Assembly (NCBI GenBank): GCA_947095585.1
Contig: OX352762.1
Location: 47,173,335 to 47,237,334 of the forward strand
Direction of reading: 5' to 3'
Source of the DNA: Nephrocerus scutellatus
Taxonomy: Eukaryota > Arthropoda > Insecta > Diptera > Pipunculidae
DNA length: 64,000 nucleotides
Each line of letters begins with the position of its first letter. Positions within the stretch are counted from its first letter, which is position 1. The position numbers were made by a program, and so were the translations under genes. Below the pieces are notes generated by a model. The model saw only the letters and a list, made by a program, of their open reading frames with translations, ran no database searches and had not been told where the DNA came from. Shown piece by piece: positions 25,313 through 40,300 of this stretch.

Positions 25313-28300
25313 AGAAGTTCCATAGGAATAAATCTTATATTCACATCTTAGTTCTACATTCCGAATTTCATGCGAATCGCTTGAGAAATTGATTTGTTCC
25401 AGAAATTCCAGAACATAATGATCATATTCCAGAATTTCCATAGGAAGAAATCTTCTAGTCGCATCGTAGTTCTAAATTCCGAATTTCATGCGAATCGCTT
25501 GAGAAATTGATTTGTTCCAGAAATTCCAGACCATAATGACCATATTGCAGAATTTCCATAGGAAGAAGTCTAATAGTCGCATCTTAGTTCTACATTACGA
25601 ATTTCATGCGAATCGCTTGGGAAATGGATTTGTTCCTGAAATTCCAGACCATAATGATCATATTCCAGAATTTCCATAGGAAGAAGTCTAATAGTGGCAT
25701 CTTAGTTCTATATTCCGAATTTCATGCGAATCGCTTGAGAAATTGATTTATTCCAGAAATTCCAGACCATAATGATCATATTCAGGAATTTCCATAGGAA
25801 GAAATATTATAGTCGCATCGTAGTTCTAAATTCCGAATTTCATGCGAATCGCTTGAGAAATTGATTTGTTCCAGAAATTCCAGACCATAATGATCATATG
25901 CCACAATTTCCATAGGAAGAAGTCTGATAGTCGTATCTTAGTTCTACATTCTGAATTTCCTGCGAATTGCTTGGGAAATTGATTTGTTCCAGAAATTCCA
26001 GACCATAATGATCATATTCCAGAATTTCCATAGGAAGAAATCTTATAGTCGCATCTTAGTCCTACATTCCGAATTTCATGCGAATCGATTGAAAAATTTC
26101 TTTGTTCCAGAAATTCCAGACAATAATGATCATATTCCAGAATTTCCATAGGAAGAAATCTTATAGTCGCATCTTAGTCCTACATTCCGAATTTCATGCG
26201 AACCGCTTGAGAAATTGATTTGTTCCAGAAATTCCAGACCATAATGATCATATTCCAGAATTTCCATAGGAAGAAGTCTTATAGTGTCATCTTAGTCCTA
26301 CATTCCGAATTTCATGCAAATCGCTTGAGAAACTGATTTGTTCCAGAAATTCCAGACCATAATGATCATATTCCAGAATTTCCATAGGAAGAAGTCTAAT
26401 AGTCGCATCTTAGTTCTACATTCCGAATTTCATGCGAATCGCTTGGGAAATTGATTTGTTCCTGAAATTCGAGGCCATAATGATCATATTCCCGAATTTC
26501 CATAGGAAGAAGTCTAATAGTCGCATCTTAGTTCTACATTCCGAATTTCATGCGAATCGCTTGAGAAATTGATTTGTTCCAGAAATTCCAGACCATAATG
26601 ATCATATTGCAGAATTTCCATAGGAAGAAGTCTAATAGTCGCATCTTAGTTCTACATTCCGAATTTCATGCGAATCGCTTGGGAAATTGATTTGTTCCTG
26701 AAATTCCAGGCCATAATGATCATATTCCCGAATTTCCATAGGAAGAAGTCTAATAGTCGCATCTTAGTTCTACATTCCGAATTTCATGCGAATCGCTTGG
26801 GAAATTGATTTGTTCCTGAAATTCCAGGCCATAATGATCATATTCCCGAATTTCCATAGGAAGAAGTCTAATAGTCGCATCTTAGTTCTACATTCCGAAT
26901 TTCATGCGAATCGCTTGAGAAATTGATTTGTTCCAGAAATTCCAGACCATAATGATCATATTGCAGAATTTCCATAGGAATAAGTCTTATAGTCGCATCT
27001 TAGTCCTACATTCCGAATTTCATGCGAATCTCTTGGGAAATTGCTTTATTCCAGAAATTCCAGACAAAAATGATCATATTCCAGAAGTTCCATAGGAATA
27101 AATCTTATATTTACATCTTAGTTCTACATTCCGAGCGAATCGCTTGAGAAATTGATTTGTTCCAGAAATTCCAGACCATAATGATCATATTCCAGAATTT
27201 CCATAGGAAGAAATCTTCTAGTCGCATCGTAGTTCTAAATTCCGAATTTCATGCGAATCGCTTGAGAAATTGATTTGTTCCAGAAATTCCAGACCATAAT
27301 GACCATATTGCAGAATTTCCATAGGAAGAAGTCTAATAGTCGCATCTTAGTTCTACATTACGAATTTCATGCGAATCGCTTGAGAAATTGATTTATTCCA
27401 GAAATTCCAGACCATAATGATCATATTCAGGAATTTCCATAGGAAGAAATATTATAGTCGCATCGTAGTTCTAAATTCCGAATTTCATGCGAATCGCTTG
27501 AGAAATTGATTTGTTCCAGAAATTCCAGACCATAATGATCATATTCCACAATTTCCATAGGAAGAAGTCTGATAGTCGCATCTTAGTTCTACATTCTGAA
27601 TTTCCTGCGAATTGCTTGGGAAATTGATTTGTTCCAGAAATTCCAGACCATAATGATCATATTCCAGAATTTCCATAGGAAGAAATCTTATAGTCGCATC
27701 TTAGTCCTACATTCCGAATTTCATGCGAATCGATTGAAAAATTTCTTTGTTCCAGAAATTCCAGACAATAATGATCATATTCCAGAATTTCCATAGGAAG
27801 AAATCTTATAGTCGCATCTTAGTCCTACATTCCGAATTTCATGCGAACCGCTTGAGAAATTGATTTGTTCCAGAAATTCCAGACCATAATGATCATATTC
27901 CAGAATTTCCATAGGAAGAAGTCTTATAGTGTCATCTTAGTCCTACATTCCGAATTTCATGCAAATCGCTTGAGAAACTGATTTGTTCCAGAAATTCCAG
28001 ACCATAATGATCATATTCCAGAATTTCCATAGGAAGAAGTCTAATAGTCGCATCTTAGTTCTACATTCCGAATTTCATGCGAATCGCTTGGGAAATTGAT
28101 TTGTTCCTGAAATTCCAGGCCATAATGATCATATTCCCGAATTTCCATAGGAAGAAGTCTAATAGTCGCATCTTAGTTCTACATTCCGAATTTCATGCGA
28201 ATCGCTTGAGAAATTGATTTGTTCCAGAAATTCCAGACCATAATGATCATATTGCAGAATTTCCATAGGAAGAAGTCTAATAGTCGCATCTTAGTTCTAC

Positions 28301-31300
28301 ATTCCGAATTTCATGCGAATCGCTTGGGAAATTGATTTGTTCCTGAAATTCCAGGCCATAATGATCATATTCCCGAATTTCCATAGGAAGAAGTCTAATA
28401 GTCGCATCTTAGTTCTACATTCCGAATTTCATGCGAATCGCTTGGGAAATTGATTTGTTCCTGAAATTCCAGGCCATAATGATCATATTCCCGAATTTCC
28501 ATAGGAAGAAGTCTAATAGTCGCATCTTAGTTCTACATTCCGAATTTCATGCGAATCGCTTGAGAAATTGATTTGTTCCAGAAATTCCAGACCATAATGA
28601 TCATATTGCAGAATTTCCATAGGAATAATAGTCGCATCTTAGTTCTACATTTCGAATTTCATGCGAATCGCTTGGGAAATGGATTTGTTCCTGAAATTCC
28701 AGACCATAATGATCATATTCCAGAATTTCCATAGGAAGAAGTCTAATAGTCGCATATTAGTTCTACATTCCGAATTTCATGCAAATCGCTTGAGAAATTG
28801 ATTTGTTCCAGAAATTTCAGACCATAATGATCATATTCCAGAATTTCCATAGGAAGAAGTCTAATAATCGCATCTTAGTTCTACATTCCGAATTTCATGC
28901 GAATCGCTTGGGAAATGGATTTGTTCCTAAAATTCCAGACCATAATGATCATATTCCAGAATTTCCATAGGAAGAAGTCTAATAGTGGCATCTTAGTTCT
29001 ACATTCCGAATTTCATGCGAATCTCTTGGGAAATTGCTTTATTCCAGAAATTCCAGACAAAAATTATCATATTCCGAAAGTTCCATAGGAAGAAATCTTA
29101 TATTCACATCTTAGTCCTACATTCCGAATTTCATGCGAATCGCTTGAGAAATTGATTTGTTCCAGAAATTCCAGACCATAATGATCATATTCCAGAATTT
29201 CCATAGGAAGAAGTCTGATAGTCGCATCTACGATCTACATTCCGAATTTCCTGCGAATCGCTTGGGAAATTGATTTGTTCCAGAAATTCCAGACCATAAT
29301 GATCATATTCCAGAATTTCCATAGGAACAAGTCTAATAGTCGCATCTTAGTTCTACATTCCGAATTTCATGCGAATCGCTTGAGAAATTGATTTGTTCCA
29401 GAAATTCCAGACCATAATGATCATATTCCAGAATTTCCATAGGAAGAAGTCTTATAGTCGCATATTAGTTCTACATTCCGAATTTCATGCAAATCGCTTG
29501 AGAAATTGATTTGTTCCAGAAATTCCAGACCATAATGATCATATTCCAGAATTTCCATAGGAAGAAGTCTTATAGTCGCATATTAGTTCTACATTCCGAA
29601 TTTCATGCAAATCGCTTGAGAAATTGATTTGTTCCAGAAATTCCAGACCATAATGATCATATTCCAGAATTTCCATAGGAAGAAATCTTATAGTCGCATC
29701 TTAGTTCTACATTCCGAATTTCATGCGAATTGCTTGAGAAATTGATTTGTTCCAGAAATTCCAGACCATAATGATCATATTCCAGAATTTCCATAGGAAG
29801 AAGTCTAATAGTCGCATATTAGTCACACATTCCGGATTTCATGCGAATCTCTTGGGAAATTGCGTTATTCCAGAAATTCCAGAGAAAAATGATCATATTC
29901 CAGAAGTTCCATAGGAAGAAATCTTATATTCACATCTTAGTCCTACATTCCGAATTTCATGCGAATCGCTTAAGAAATTGATTTGTTCCTGAAATTCCAG
30001 ACCATAATGATCATATTCCAGAATTTCCATAGGAAGAAGTCTTATAGTCGCATCTTAGTCCTACATGCCGAATTTCATGCGAATCTCTAGGGAAATTGCT
30101 TTATTCCAGAAATTCCAGACAAAAATGATCATATTCCAGAAGTTCCATAGGAATAAATCTTATATTCACATCTTAGTCCTACATTCCGAACTTCCTGCGA
30201 ATCGCTTGGGAAATTGATTTGTTCCTGAAATTCCAGACGATAATGGTCATATTCCAGAATTTCCATAGGAAGAAGTCTGATAGTCGCATCTTAGTTCTAC
30301 ATTCCGAATTTCCTGCGAATCGCTTGAAAAATTGATTTGTTACAGAAATTCCAGACCATAATGATCATATTCCAGAATTTCCATAGGAAGAAATCTTTTA
30401 GTAGCATCGTAGTTCTAAATTCCGAATTTCATGCGAATCGCTTGAGAAATTGATTTGTTCCAGAATTTCCATAGGAAGAAATCTTATAGTCGCATCTTAG
30501 TTCTACATTCCGAATTTCATGCGAATCGCTTGAGAAATTGATTTGTTCCAGAAATTCCAGACGATAATGGTCATATTCCAGAATTTCCATAGGAAGAAGT
30601 CTTATAGTCGCATCTTAGTCCTACATTCCGAATTTCCTGCGAATCGCTTGGGAAATTGCTTTATTCCAGAAATTCCAGAGAAAAATGATCATATTCCAGA
30701 AGTTCCATAGGAAGAAATCTTATATTCACATCTTAGTCCTACATTCCGAATTTCATGCGAATCGCTTGAGAAATTGATTTGTTCCTGAAATTCCAGACCA
30801 TAATGATCATATTCCAGAATTTCCATAGAAATAAGTCTTATAGTCGCATCTTAGTCCTACATTCCGAATTTCATGCGAATCGCTTGAGAAATTGATTTGT
30901 TCCAGAAATTCCAGACCATAATGATCATATTCCAGAATTTCCATAGGAAGAAATCTTCTAGTCGCATCGTAGTTCTAAATTCCGAATTTCATGCGAATCG
31001 CTTGAGAAATTGATTTGTTCCAGAAATTCCAGACCATAATGACCATATTGCAGAATTTCCATAGGAAGAAGTCTAATAGTCGCATCTTAGTTCTACATTA
31101 CGAATTTCATGCGAATCGCTTGGGAAATGGATTTGTTCCTGAAATTCCAGACCATAATGATCATATTCCAGAATTTCCATAGGAAGAAGTCTAATAGTGG
31201 CATCTTAGTTCTATATTCCGAATTTCATGCGAATCGCTTGAGAAATTGATTTATTCCAGAAATTCCAGACCATAATGATCATATTCAGGAATTTCCATAG

Positions 31301-33070
31301 GAAGAAATATTATAGTCGCATCGTAGTTTTAAATTCCGAATTTCATGCGAATCGCTTGAGAAATTGATTTGTTCCAGAAATTCCAGACCATAATGATCAT
31401 ATTCCACAATTTCCATAGGAAGAAGTCTGATAGTCGCATCTTAGTTCTACATTCTGAATTTCCTGCGAATTGCTTGGGAAATTGATTTGTTCCAGAAATT
31501 CCAGACCATAATGATCATATTCCAGAATTTCCATAGGAAGAAATCTTATAGTCGCATCTTAGTCCTACATTCCGAATTTCATGCGAATCGATTGAAAAAT
31601 TTCTTTGTTCCAGAAATTCCAGACAATAATGATCATATTCCAGAATTTCCATAGGAAGAAATCTTATAGTCGCATCTTAGTCCTACATTCCGAATTTCAT
31701 GCGAACCGCTTGAGAAATTGATTTGTTCCAGAAATTCCAGACCATAATGATCATATTCCAGAATTTCCATAGGAAGAAGTCTTATAGTGTCATCTTAGTC
31801 CTACATTCCGAATTTCATGCAAATCGCTTGAGAAACTGATTTGTTCCAGAAATTCCAGACTATAATGATCATATTCCAGAATTTCCATAGGAAGAAGTCT
31901 AATAGTCGCATCTTAGTTCTACATTCCGAATTTCATGCGAATCGCTTGGGAAATTGATTTGTTCCTGAAATTCCAGGCCATAATGATCATATTCCCGAAT
32001 TTCCATAGGAAGAAGTCTAATAGTCGCATCTTAGTTCTACATTCCGAATTTCATGCGAATCGCTTGAGAAATTGATTTGTTCCAGAAATTCCAGACCATA
32101 ATGATCATATTGCAGAATTTCCATAGGAAGAAGTCTAATAGTCGCATCTTAGTTCTACATTCCGAATTTCATGCGAATCGCTTGGGAAATTGATTTGTTC
32201 CTGAAATTCCAGGCCATAATGATCATATTCCCGAATTTCCATAGGAAGAAGTCTAATAGTCGCATCTTAGTTCTACATTCCGAATTTCATGCGAATCGCT
32301 TGGGAAATTGATTTGTTCCTGAAATTCCAGGCCATAATGTTCATATTCCCGAATTTCCATAGGAAGAAGTCTAATAGTCGCATCTTAGTTCTACATTCCG
32401 AATTTCATGCGAATCGCTTGAGAAATTGATTTGTTCCAGAAATTCCATACCATAATGATCATATTGCAGAATTTCCATAGGAATAAGTCTTATAGTCGCA
32501 TCTTAGTCCTACATTCCCGAATTTCATGCGAATCTCTTGAGAAATTGATTTGTTCCAGAAATTCCAGACCATAATGACCATATTGCAGAATTTCCATAGG
32601 AAGAAGTCTAATAGTCGCATCTTAGTTCTACATTACGAATTTCATGCGAATCGCTTGGGAAATGGATTTGTTCCTGAAATTCCAGACCATAATGATCATA
32701 TTCCAGAATTTCCATAGGAAGAAGTCTAATAGTGGCATCTTAGTTCTATATTCCGAATTTCATGCGAATCGCTTGAGAAATTGATTTATTCCAGAAATTC
32801 CAGACCATAATGATCATATTCCAGAAGTTCCATAGGAATAAATCTTATATTCACATCTTAGTTCTACATTCCGAATTTCATGCGAATCGCTTGAGAAATT
32901 GATTTGTTCCAGAAATTCCAGACCATAATGATCATATTCCAGAATTTCCATAGGAAGAAATCTTCTAGTCGCATCGTAGTTCTAAATTCCGAATTTCATG
33001 CGAATCGCTTGAGAAATTTATTTGTTCCAGAAATTCCAGACCATAATGACCATATTGCAGAATTTCCATA
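24820..33070 (+). repeat. 8.25-kb HOR unit A-B-C, copy 1
   Basis: Comparing offsets divides this stretch into A (about 24.82-25.69 kb), B (25.69-29.69 kb) and C (29.69-33.07 kb). A recurs 8,248 bp later at 33.07 kb. The whole A-B-C recurs at an offset of 12,497 bp before and 12,504 bp after about 27,135. The 7-bp step is a deletion at 27,135 (TTCCGAGCG, lacking ATTTCAT) that is absent from the later copy. B contains TTCCAGGCC/TTCCCGAA monomers; C starts with P-type monomers and continues with Q-type ones. Confidence 0.85.
25360..28600 (+). repeat. ~1,652-bp sub-duplication inside block B
   Basis: Two successive runs share the order TCTAGTCGC, GACCATATTGC, ATTACG, ATTCAGGAATTT, ATTGAAAAATTTC, GAACCGC, GTGTCATC, AAACTG and TTCCAGGCC. 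The offset is 1,763 bp at the start (15 x 118 - 7) and 1,645 bp later (14 x 118 - 7). The second run lacks one monomer (the GGAAATGG unit after ATTACG) and the 7-bp deletion near 27,135 lies between them. The same doubled arrangement is present in the third-copy B at about 37.9-41.1 kb. Confidence 0.83.
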
Positions 33071-36000
33071 GGAAGAAGTCTTATAGTCGCATCTTAGTCC
33101 TACATTCCGAATTTCCTGCGAATCGCTTGAGAAATTGATTTGTTCCAGAAATTCCAGACCATAATGATCATATTCCAAAAATTCCAGACCATAATGATCA
33201 TATTCCAGAATTTCCATAGGAAGAAGTCTAATAGTCGCATCTTAGTCACACATTCCGTATTTCATGCGAATCTCTTGGGAAATTGCTTTATTCCAGAAAT
33301 TCCAGAGAAAAATGATCATATTCCAGAAGTTCTATAGGAAGAAATCTTATATTCACATCTTAGTCCTACATTCCGAATTTCATGCGAATCGCTTGAGAAA
33401 TTGATTTGTTCCTGAAATTTCAGACCATAATGGTCATATTCCAGAATTTCCATAGGAATAAGTCTTATAGTCGCATCTTAGTCCTACATTCCTAATTTCA
33501 TGCGAATCTCTTGGGAAATTGCTTTATTCCAGAAATTCCAGACAAAAATGATCATATTCCAGAAGTTCCATAGGAATAAATCTTATATTCACATCTTAGT
33601 TCTACATTCCGAATTTCATGCGAATCGCTTGAGAAATTGATTTGTTCCAGAAATTCCAGAACATAATGATCATATTCCAGAATTTCCATAGGAAGAAATC
33701 TTCTAGTCGCATCGTAGTTCTAAATTCCGAATTTCATGCGAATCGCTTGAGAAATTGATTTGTTCCAGAAATTCCAGACCATAATGACCATATTGCAGAA
33801 TTTCCATAGGAAGAAGTCTAATAGTCGCATCTTAGTTCTACATTACGAATTTCATGCGAATCGCTTGGGAAATGGATTTGTTCCTGAAATTCCAGACCAT
33901 AATGATCATATTCCAGAATTTCCATAGGAAGAAGTCTAATAGTCGCATCTTAGTTCTACATTCCGAATTTCATGCGAATTGCTTGAGAAATTGATTTGTT
34001 CCAGAAATTCCAGACCATAATGATCATATTCCAGAATTTCCATAGGAAGAAGTCTAATAGTCGCATATTAGTCACACATTCCGGATTTCATGCGAATCTC
34101 TTGGGAAATTGCGTTATTCCAGAAATTCCAGAGAAAAATGATCATATTCCAGAAGTTCCATAGGAAGAAATCTTATATTCACATCTTAGTCCTACATTCC
34201 GAATTTCATGCGAATCGCTTAAGAAATTGATTTGTTCCTGAAATTCCAGACCATAATGATCATATTCCAGAATTTCCATAGGAAGAAGTCTTATAGTCGC
34301 ATCTTAGTCCTACATGCCGAATTTCATGCGAATCTCTAGGGAAATTGCTTTATTCCAGAAATTCCAGACAAAAATGATCATATTCCAGAAGTTCCATAGG
34401 AATAAATCTTATATTCACATCTTAGTCCTACATTCCGAACTTCCTGCGAATCGCTTGGGAAATTGATTTGTTCCTGAAATTCCAGACGATAATGGTCATA
34501 TTCCAGAATTTCCATAGGAAGAAGTCTGATAGTCGCATCTTAGTTCTACATTCCGAATTTCCTGCGAATCGCTTGAAAAATTGATTTGTTACAGAAATTC
34601 CAGACCATAATGATCATATTCCAGAATTTCCATAGGAAGAAATCTTTTAGTAGCATCGTAGTTCTAAATTCCGAATTTCATGCGAATCGCTTGAGAAATT
34701 GATTTGTTCCAGAATTTCCATAGGAAGAAATCTTATAGTCGCATCTTAGTTCTACATTCCGAATTTCATGCGAATCGCTTGAGAAATTGATTTGTTCCAG
34801 AAATTCCAGACGATAATGGTCATATTCCAGAATTTCCATAGGAAGAAGTCTTATAGTCGCATCTTAGTCCTACATTCCGAATTTCCTGCGAATCGCTTGG
34901 GAAATTGCTTTATTCCAGAAATTCCAGAGAAAAATGATCATATTCCAGAAGTTCCATAGGAAGAAATCTTATATTCACATCTTAGTCCTACATTCCGAAT
35001 TTCATGCGAATCGCTTGAGAAATTGATTTGTTCCTGAAATTCCAGACCATAATGATCATATTCCAGAATTTCCATAGAAATAAGTCTTATAGTCGCATCT
35101 TAGTCCTACATTCCGAATTTCATGCGAATCGCTTGAGAAATTGATTTGTTCCAGAAATTCCAGACCATAATGATCATATTCCAGAATTTCCATAGGAAGA
35201 AATCTTCTAGTCGCATCGTAGTTCTAAATTCCGAATTTCATGCGAATCGCTTGAGAAATTGATTTGTTCCAGAAATTCCAGACCATAATGACCATATTGC
35301 AGAATTTCCATAGGAAGAAGTCTAATAGTCGCATCTTAGTTCTACATTACGAATTTCATGCGAATCGCTTGGGAAATGGATTTGTTCCTGAAATTCCAGA
35401 CCATAATGATCATATTCCAGAATTTCCATAGGAAGAAGTCTAATAGTGGCATCTTAGTTCTATATTCCGAATTTCATGCGAATCGCTTGAGAAATTGATT
35501 TATTCCAGAAATTCCAGACCATAATGATCATATTCAGGAATTTCCATAGGAAGAAATATTATAGTCGCATCGTAGTTTTAAATTCCGAATTTCATGCGAA
35601 TCGCTTGAGAAATTGATTTGTTCCAGAAATTCCAGACCATAATGATCATATTCCACAATTTCCATAGGAAGAAGTCTGATAGTCGCATCTTAGTTCTACA
35701 TTCTGAATTTCCTGCGAATTGCTTGGGAAATTGATTTGTTCCAGAAATTCCAGACCATAATGATCATATTCCAGAATTTCCATAGGAAGAAATCTTATAG
35801 TCGCATCTTAGTCCTACATTCCGAATTTCATGCGAATCGATTGAAAAATTTCTTTGTTCCAGAAATTCCAGACAATAATGATCATATTCCAGAATTTCCA
35901 TAGGAAGAAATCTTATAGTCGCATCTTAGTCCTACATTCCGAATTTCATGCGAACCGCTTGAGAAATTGATTTGTTCCAGAAATTCCAGACCATAATGAT

Positions 36001-37320
36001 CATATTCCAGAATTTCCATAGGAAGAAGTCTTATAGTGTCATCTTAGTCCTACATTCCGAATTTCATGCAAATCGCTTGAGAAACTGATTTGTTCCAGAA
36101 ATTCCAGACTATAATGATCATATTCCAGAATTTCCATAGGAAGAAGTCTAATAGTCGCATCTTAGTTCTACATTCCGAATTTCATGCGAATCGCTTGGGA
36201 AATTGATTTGTTCCTGAAATTCCAGGCCATAATGATCATATTCCCGAATTTCCATAGGAAGAAGTCTAATAGTCGCATCTTAGTTCTACATTCCGAATTT
36301 CATGCGAATCGCTTGAGAAATTGATTTGTTCCAGAAATTCCAGACCATAATGATCATATTGCAGAATTTCCATAGGAAGAAGTCTAATAGTCGCATCTTA
36401 GTTCTACATTCCGAATTTCATGCGAATCGCTTGGGAAATTGATTTGTTCCTGAAATTCCAGGCCATAATGATCATATTCCCGAATTTCCATAGGAAGAAG
36501 TCTAATAGTCGCATCTTAGTTCTACATTCCGAATTTCATGCGAATCGCTTGGGAAATTGATTTGTTCCTGAAATTCCAGGCCATAATGTTCATATTCCCG
36601 AATTTCCATAGGAAGAAGTCTAATAGTCGCATCTTAGTTCTACATTCCGAATTTCATGCGAATCGCTTGAGAAATTGATTTGTTCCAGAAATTCCATACC
36701 ATAATGATCATATTGCAGAATTTCCATAGGAATAAGTCTTATAGTCGCATCTTAGTCCTACATTCCCGAATTTCATGCGAATCTCTTGAGAAATTGATTT
36801 GTTCCAGAAATTCCAGACCATAATGACCATATTGCAGAATTTCCATAGGAAGAAGTCTAATAGTCGCATCTTAGTTCTACATTACGAATTTCATGCGAAT
36901 CGCTTGGGAAATGGATTTGTTCCTGAAATTCCAGACCATAATGATCATATTCCAGAATTTCCATAGGAAGAAGTCTAATAGTGGCATCTTAGTTCTATAT
37001 TCCGAATTTCATGCGAATCGCTTGAGAAATTGATTTATTCCAGAAATTCCAGACCATAATGATCATATTCCAGAAGTTCCATAGGAATAAATCTTATATT
37101 CACATCTTAGTTCTACATTCCGAATTTCATGCGAATCGCTTGAGAAATTGATTTGTTCCAGAAATTCCAGACCATAATGATCATATTCCAGAATTTCCAT
37201 AGGAAGAAATCTTCTAGTCGCATCGTAGTTCTAAATTCCGAATTTCATGCGAATCGCTTGAGAAATTTATTTGTTCCAGAAATTCCAGACCATAATGACC
37301 ATATTGCAGAATTTCCATAG
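33070..37320 (+). repeat. 4,249-bp HOR unit A-C (B deleted), copy 2
   Basis: Here A (33.07-33.94 kb) is followed directly by C (33.94-37.32 kb), without the roughly 4.0 kb of B seen in the copies on each side. The offset to the preceding C-A run is exactly 4,249 bp, that is 36 x 118 + 1. The odd base is an extra C in ACATTCCCGAATTT, present at both 32,515 and 36,764. Other shared private variants are ATGTTCAT (32,337 and 36,586), CGAACTTCC (30,188 and 34,437) and ACATGCCG. Confidence 0.87.
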
Positions 37321-40300
37321 GAAGAAGTCTTATAGTCGCATCTTAGTCCTACATTCCGAATTTCCTGCGAATCGCTTGAGAAATTGATTTGTTCCAGAAA
37401 TTCCAGACCATAATGATCATATTCCAAAAATTCCAGACCATAATGATCATATTCCAGAATTTCCATAGGAAGAAGTCTAATAGTCGCATCTTAGTCACAC
37501 ATTCCGTATTTCATGCGAATCTCTTGGGAAATTGCTTTATTCCAGAAATTCCAGAGAAAAATGATCATATTCCAGAAGTTCTATAGGAAGAAATCTTATA
37601 TTCACATCTTAGTCCTACATTCCGAATTTCATGCGAATCGCTTGAGAAATTGATTTGTTCCTGAAATTTCAGACCATAATGGTCATATTCCAGAATTTCC
37701 ATAGGAATAAGTCTTATAGTCGCATCTTAGTCCTACATTCCTAATTTCATGCGAATCTCTTGGGAAATTGCTTTATTCCAGAAATTCCAGACAAAAATGA
37801 TCATATTCCAGAAGTTCCATAGGAATAAATCTTATATTCACATCTTAGTTCTACATTCCGAATTTCATGCGAATCGCTTGAGAAATTGATTTGTTCCAGA
37901 AATTCCAGAACATAATGATCATATTCCAGAATTTCCATAGGAAGAAATCTTCTAGTCGCATCGTAGTTCTAAATTCCGAATTTCATGCGAATCGCTTGAG
38001 AAATTGATTTGTTCCAGAAATTCCAGACCATAATGACCATATTGCAGAATTTCCATAGGAAGAAGTCTAATAGTCGCATCTTAGTTCTACATTACGAATT
38101 TCATGCGAATCGCTTGGGAAATGGATTTGTTCCTGAAATTCCAGACCATAATGATCATATTCCAGAATTTCCATAGGAAGAAGTCTAATAGTGGCATCTT
38201 AGTTCTATATTCCGAATTTCATGCGAATCGCTTGAGAAATTGATTTATTCCAGAAATTCCAGACCATAATGATCATATTCAGGAATTTCCATAGGAAGAA
38301 ATATTATAGTCGCATCGTAGTTCTAAATTCCGAATTTCATGCGAATCGCTTGAGAAATTGATTTGTTCCAGAAATTCCAGACCATAATGATCATATTCCA
38401 CAATTTCCATAGGAAGAAGTCTGATAGTCGCATCTTAGTTCTACATTCTGAATTTCCTGCGAATAGCTTGGGAAATTGATTTGTTCCAGAAATTCCAGAC
38501 CATAATGATCATATTCCAGAATTTCCATAGGAAGAAATCTTATAGTCGCATCTTAGTCCTACATTCCGAATTTCATGCGAATCGATTGAAAAATTTCTTT
38601 GTTCCAGAAATTCCAGACAATAATGATCATATTCCAGAATTTCCATAGGAAGAAATCTTATAGTCGCATCTTAGTCCTACATTCCGAATTTCATGCGAAC
38701 CGCTTGAGAAATTGATTTGTTCCAGAAATTCCAGACCATGATGATCATATTCCAGAATTTCCATAGGAAGAAGTCTTATAGTGTCATCTTAGTCCTACAT
38801 TCCGAATTTCATGCAAATCGCTTGAGAAACTGATTTGTTCCAGAAATTCCAGACCATAATGATCATATTCCAGAATTTCCATAGGAAGAAGTCTAATAGT
38901 CGCATCTTAGTTCTACATTCCGAATTTCATGCGAATCGCTTGGGAAATTGATTTGTTCCTGAAATTCCAGGCCATAATGATCATATTCCCGAATTTCCAT
39001 AGGAAGAAGTCTAATAGTCGCATCTTAGTTCTACATTCCGAATTTCATGCGAATCGCTTGAGAAATTGATTTGTTCCAGAAATTCCAGACCATAATGATC
39101 ATATTGCAGAATTTCCATAGGAAGAAGTCTAATAGTCGCATCTTAGTTCTACATTCCGAATTTCATGCGAATCGCTTGGGAAATTGATTTGTTCCTGAAA
39201 TTCCAGGCCATAATGATCATATTCCCGAATTTCCATAGGAAGAAGTCTAATAGTCGCATCTTAGTTCTACATTCCGAATTTCATGCGAATCGCTTGGGAA
39301 ATTGATTTGTTCCTGAAATTCCAGGCCATAATGATCATATTCCCGAATTTCCATAGGAAGAAGTCTAATAGTCGCATCTTAGTTCTACATTCCGAATTTC
39401 ATGCGAATCGCTTGAGAAATTGATTTGTTCCAGAAATTCCAGACCATAATGATCATATTGCAGAATTTCCATAGGAATAAGTCTTATAGTCGCATCTTAG
39501 TCCTACATTCCGAATTTCATGCGAATCTCTTGGGAAATTGCTTTATTCCAGAAATTCCAGACAAAAATGATCATATTCCAGAAGTTCCATAGGAATAAAT
39601 CTTATATTTACATCTTAGTTCTACATTCCGAATTTCATGCGAATCGCTTGAGAAATTGATTTGTTCCAGAAATTCCAGACCATAATGATCATATTCCAGA
39701 ATTTCCATAGGAAGAAATCTTCTAGTCGCATCGTAGTTCTAAATTCCGAATTTCATGCGAATCGCTTGAGAAATTGATTTGTTCCAGAAATTCCAGACCA
39801 TAATGACCATATTGCAGAATTTCCATAGGAAGAAGTCTAATAGTCGCATCTTAGTTCTACATTACGAATTTCATGCGAATCGCTTGAGAAATTGATTTAT
39901 TCCAGAAATTCCAGACCATAATGATCATATTCAGGAATTTCCATAGGAAGAAATATTATAGTCGCATCGTAGTTCTAAATTCCGAATTTCATGCGAATCG
40001 CTTGAGAAATTGATTTGTTCCAGAAATTCCAGACCATAATGATCATATTCCACAATTTCCATAGGAAGAAGTCTGATAGTCGCATCTTAGTTCTACATTC
40101 TGAATTTCCTGCGAATTGCTTGGGAAATTGATTTGTTCCAGAAATTCCAGACCATAATGATCATATTCCAGAATTTCCATAGGAAGAAATCTTATAGTCG
40201 CATCTTAGTCCTACATTCCGAATTTCATGCGAATCGATTGAAAAATTTCTTTGTTCCAGAAATTCCAGACAATAATGATCATATTCCAGAATTTCCATAG

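Noticed and set aside
33070..37320. B-deleted HOR copy as certain biology
   Set aside because: It is listed as a feature, but I do not claim it is real in the genome. Near-identical satellite copies are a known source of assembly collapse or expansion, and sequence alone cannot exclude that.
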